8,872 nucleotides of DNA from a bacterium (GTDB lineage: Bacteria > UBA8248), in contig JAQBZT010000107.1 of assembly GCA_027622355.1 (NCBI GenBank), positions 1 through 8,872 of the forward strand, in the 5' to 3' direction. A program made the position numbers and the translations under genes. Below are positions 7,281-8,872 of the stretch, in pieces. Every line of letters begins with the position of its first letter. Position 1 is the stretch's first letter. The notes under the pieces were generated by a model. The model did not search any database and was not told the origin of the DNA. It saw nothing but the letters and a program-made list of their open reading frames with translations.

Positions 7281-8125
7281 GGCAGAATTGTCAGGGAAGG
7301 GCGGCGGCCTGCCGCCAGGGTCTCGTTCATGCTCCCCGAGCGGAAACCTTCCAGATCGACAGCGACGTATACGAATCCCGCCTCCTTGATGCGTCTGACG
7401 ACTTCATCCAGCCGGCCATCCTCGAAGAGCGCCGGAATTTCCGCGCGCGGGATTTCGAGGCGGGCGATGGTGCCGTGGTGGCGGACCCGAAGCTGGCGGA
7501 AGCCGAGCCGCCGGAGGGCGCTCTCGGCTTGTTCGACCTGCTGGATTTTTTCCGGAGTGATCTTGTCGCCGTAAGGAAAGCGGCTCGAGAGGCAGGCCTG
7601 CGCGGGCTTGTCCCAGTTCGGGAGGCCGAACTCGCGCGCGAGGGCGCGAATCTCCTCCTTGGTGAGGTCTGCCTCCATCAGCGGACTGCGCACGCCGAGT
7701 TCGCGGGCAGCCTCCATGCCGGGGCGGTAGTCTTCCGCATCGTCGGCGTTCGAGCCGTCCGCGATGACGGGTAGGCCCTCTTCCTCGGCCACGGCCCGCA
7801 GGACCGAATAGAGTTCGCTCTTGCAGAAATAGCACCGGTTCGGGGGATTGTTGCCGAAGGATTCGATTTCGATCTCCTTGGAGTCCACGAAGCGGTGGCG
7901 GATGCCGATGTGGCGGGAGAGCTGGATGGCCTCCTCGAACTCGGCTGCGGCCAGGGTGACGGAGCGGCCCGTGACGGCGAGTGCGCGCGCCCCGAGGGTT
8001 TGGTGGGCGATGTGGGCGAGGAAGGTGCTGTCCACCCCGCCCGAGAGGGCGACAAGGACGCCTCCCCATTCCCGGAGCATGTCCTCCAGTGCGTGCAGCT
8101 TTTCCGTTGTGATAGTGGTGCGCAA
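7277..8125 (-). CDS. larE: LarE, ATP-dependent sulfur insertase of the three-cysteine, probable [4Fe-4S] type
   Basis: A 282-residue PP-loop enzyme that adenylates the two carboxylates of the LarB product and replaces each with a thiocarboxylate. The ATP-binding PP-loop is SGGVDSTF (28-35). Further LarE blocks are ADGSNADDAEDYRPG (122-136), SRFPYGDKITPE (181-192), GFRQLRVRHHGTIARLEIP (208-226) and GFRSGSMNETL (260-270). It has exactly three cysteines: Cys98 and Cys101 in NRCYFCKSELY, and Cys178 in QACLSSR. By alignment from memory to L. plantarum LarE, Ala177 occupies the place of the sacrificial Cys176, while Cys98 and Cys101 replace Trp97 and Ala100. That is the pattern reported for [4Fe-4S]-dependent LarE. 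The start is TTG at 8125, supported by GGGGAGG (8138-8132) 6 nt upstream. It is the first gene of the operon. Confidence 0.95.
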   Translation of the reverse strand: MRTTITTEKLHALEDMLREWGGVLVALSGGVDSTFLAHIAHQTLGARALAVTGRSVTLAAAEFEEAIQLSRHIGIRHRFVDSKEIEIESFGNNPPNRCYFCKSELYSVLRAVAEEEGLPVIADGSNADDAEDYRPGMEAARELGVRSPLMEADLTKEEIRALAREFGLPNWDKPAQACLSSRFPYGDKITPEKIQQVEQAESALRRLGFRQLRVRHHGTIARLEIPRAEIPALFEDGRLDEVVRRIKEAGFVYVAVDLEGFRSGSMNETLAAGRRPSLTILP

Positions 8126-8131
8126 GGAATG

Positions 8132-8138
8132 CCTCCCC
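8132..8138 (-). promoter_or_regulatory. Ribosome binding site for larE
   Basis: On the minus strand GGGGAGG ends 6 nt before the TTG start codon of larE at 8125. This strong site is the main reason for accepting a TTG start. Confidence 0.75.
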
Positions 8139-8158
8139 GTTTTTCCAGCGGCGGGCCT

Positions 8159-8187
8159 ATTCTATCCCGGCGACGGAGCCGGGGCAA
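8159..8187 (-). promoter_or_regulatory. Candidate sigma-70-type promoter of the lar operon
   Basis: On the minus strand TTGCCC (8187-8182) and TAGAAT (8164-8159) are separated by 17 nt, a good fit to -35 and -10 boxes. Transcription would begin about 25-28 nt before the larE start codon, leaving a short leader that just holds the ribosome site. No nickel-responsive NikR-type palindrome (GTATGA-N16-TCATAC) is visible nearby. Read by eye, not scored against a background model. Confidence 0.5.
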
Positions 8188-8230
8188 TGAAACCGGACCT
8201 CACCTCGGCAGAAGGCCATGGTATAAGGCT

Positions 8231-8259
8231 TTGAATTTGGATATGCCGCTCTGTATTTC
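8231..8259 (+). promoter_or_regulatory. Candidate promoter of the small exported protein gene
   Basis: TTGAAT (8231-8236) and TATTTC (8254-8259) are 17 nt apart and lie about 30 nt before the ATG at 8289, in an AT-richer pocket of an otherwise GC-rich window. The -10 match is imperfect. It would point away from the lar promoter, making this 163-nt gap a divergent control region. Confidence 0.35.
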
Positions 8260-8288
8260 GGAGAGAGTAGTCTTGAAGGGAAGGGCGC

Positions 8289-8690
8289 ATGAAACGTGGA
8301 AGCGGGGTATGGATTTTTCCGGTTTTTCTTGCGGCGGTTTTGGGGTTTTCGCAGCTCTCCGAGGGTGCGCCCCGCAGGGAGCGCCAGTTCGCCGATGTCA
8401 TTGAGGCGGCGCTCACTCGGACCGGGCCCGGGGCGTGGCGCGTGGACGCGACCATTTCCTCGCCCGACACCGGCTGGAAGAAATACGCCAACGCCTTCCG
8501 GGTGCGGACCGAAGCGGGGAAGGTGCTGGGCGTGCGCGTGCTCTATCATCCGCATGTGGACGAGCAGCCCTTCACGCGTTCGCTGGAGGGGGTGAAGATT
8601 CCGCCCGGTGTGCGCGTGGTGATTGTCGAGGCACGTGATTCTGTCGCGGGATGGGGCGGGAAAACCGCCCGAGTCGGGATTCCCCGGTAG
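8289..8690 (+). CDS. Small exported protein of unknown function
   Basis: A 133-residue protein with a clear signal peptide: basic MKRGSG, a hydrophobic core WIFPVFLAAVLGF (8-20), and a likely cleavage site near SEGA-P (24-28). There is no cysteine, so it is not a lipoprotein. The mature part, about 105 residues, looks beta-rich, with alternating strands such as FRVRTEAGKVLGVRVLYH and GVRVVIVEARDS. Its most distinctive segment is HPHVDEQPFTRSL (87-99), clustering His87, His89, Asp91 and Glu92. I do not recognise a named family and assign no function. The start is supported by a GAAGGGAAGGG purine run upstream. It stands alone between the divergent lar operon and hisC. Periplasmic location is inferred from the signal peptide. 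Confidence 0.8.
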   Translation: MKRGSGVWIFPVFLAAVLGFSQLSEGAPRRERQFADVIEAALTRTGPGAWRVDATISSPDTGWKKYANAFRVRTEAGKVLGVRVLYHPHVDEQPFTRSLEGVKIPPGVRVVIVEARDSVAGWGGKTARVGIPR

Positions 8691-8728
8691 GAAGCGGCGA
8701 TTTTCCTCTCCGGCGGCCGGCGGAGCTT

Positions 8729-8738
8729 GTGGTACACT
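8729..8738 (+). promoter_or_regulatory. Candidate extended -10 promoter before hisC
   Basis: TGGTACACT (8730-8738) resembles an extended -10 element (TGn followed by TATAAT-like TACACT), about 50 nt before the hisC ATG. No convincing -35 hexamer is present 17 nt upstream, which an extended -10 can tolerate. The rest of the 97-nt gap between the two genes shows nothing I can name. Confidence 0.35.
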
Positions 8739-8787
8739 CGCCCCGTTTTTTCGTGCCGCGCACCAAACGCTCTTGAGGTTGGACGAA

Positions 8788-8872
8788 ATGGCAGATCGGA
8801 ATGTGAAGGACATGTTGCGCCGCGGCGTGGATACGCTGAAGGCTTATGTGCCGGGCCGCTCCATCGAGGAGG
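8788..8872 (+). CDS. hisC: Histidinol-phosphate aminotransferase, N-terminal fragment
   Basis: Twenty-eight residues are visible before the window ends. They include VDTLKAYVPGRSIEE, the N-terminal block (LKPYVPGKPIEE-like) characteristic of HisC, the PLP-dependent enzyme that transfers an amino group from glutamate to imidazole-acetol phosphate in histidine synthesis. The ATG at 8788 is preceded by a GAGG-containing stretch about 10 nt upstream. The catalytic lysine and the rest of the PLP domain lie beyond the window, so HisC is called only from the N-terminal signature; a related class I/II aminotransferase is possible. The 97-nt gap and possible promoter suggest it starts a new transcription unit. 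Confidence 0.75.
   Translation, partial: MADRNVKDMLRRGVDTLKAYVPGRSIEE

Noticed and set aside
6519..7574. Long plus-strand open frame opposite larB and the end of larE
   Set aside because: Its composition is that of an antisense shadow, and it spans a junction between two conserved minus-strand genes.
8708..8725. Inverted repeat CTCCG/CGGAG after the exported-protein gene as a terminator
   Set aside because: The stem is only 5 bp and is not followed by a T-tract; the T-run at 8746-8751 is too far away.
8157..8813. Minus-strand open frame across the exported-protein gene and the hisC leader
   Set aside because: No recognisable domain or credible start. The opposite strand carries a gene with a signal peptide and a good ribosome site.

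Overview
This is a GC-rich, densely packed bacterial window. Everything visible fits a Gram-negative organism with an outer membrane: an ExbB/ExbD/TonB energy-transducing cassette, exported proteins, a MaoC-type hydratase and a histidine-biosynthesis aminotransferase. No marker gene fixes the taxon. The style would suit a deltaproteobacterium-like or similar uncultivated lineage, but that is a weak inference. I see no rRNA, tRNA, CRISPR array, insertion sequence or phage gene.

Layout. (1) About 2-5056, plus strand: the C-terminal 879 residues of a very long TPR protein, then ExbB/TolQ-like, ExbD/TolR-like and TonB-like proteins with gaps of 40, 8 and 9 nt, then a MaoC-like dehydratase after 30 nt. 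The first four genes look like one envelope machine: a proton channel (ExbB/ExbD), a TonB-type rod crossing the periplasm, and a TPR scaffold. (2) About 8125-5057, minus strand: larE, larB, larC and a MoaD/ThiS-like small sulfur carrier. Each junction in this operon is a 4-nt overlap (GTGA, ATGA, GTGA). LarB, LarE and LarC are the three enzymes that build the nickel-pincer nucleotide cofactor from nicotinic acid adenine dinucleotide. The LarE has the three-cysteine arrangement expected of the [4Fe-4S]-dependent class and lacks the sacrificial cysteine. (3) 8289-8690, plus strand: a small exported protein of unknown function, divergent from the lar operon. (4) 8788 to the window end: the start of hisC.

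The most interesting element is the lar operon. A ubiquitin-fold sulfur carrier ending in Gly-Gly is translationally coupled to genes for a pathway whose cluster-type sulfur insertase must be re-supplied with sulfur. This suggests, without proving, a carrier-protein route of sulfur delivery to LarE. No larA (the enzyme that uses the cofactor) is in the window. The TonB operon and the lar operon converge with no intergenic base: their two stop codons form the palindrome TGATCA.
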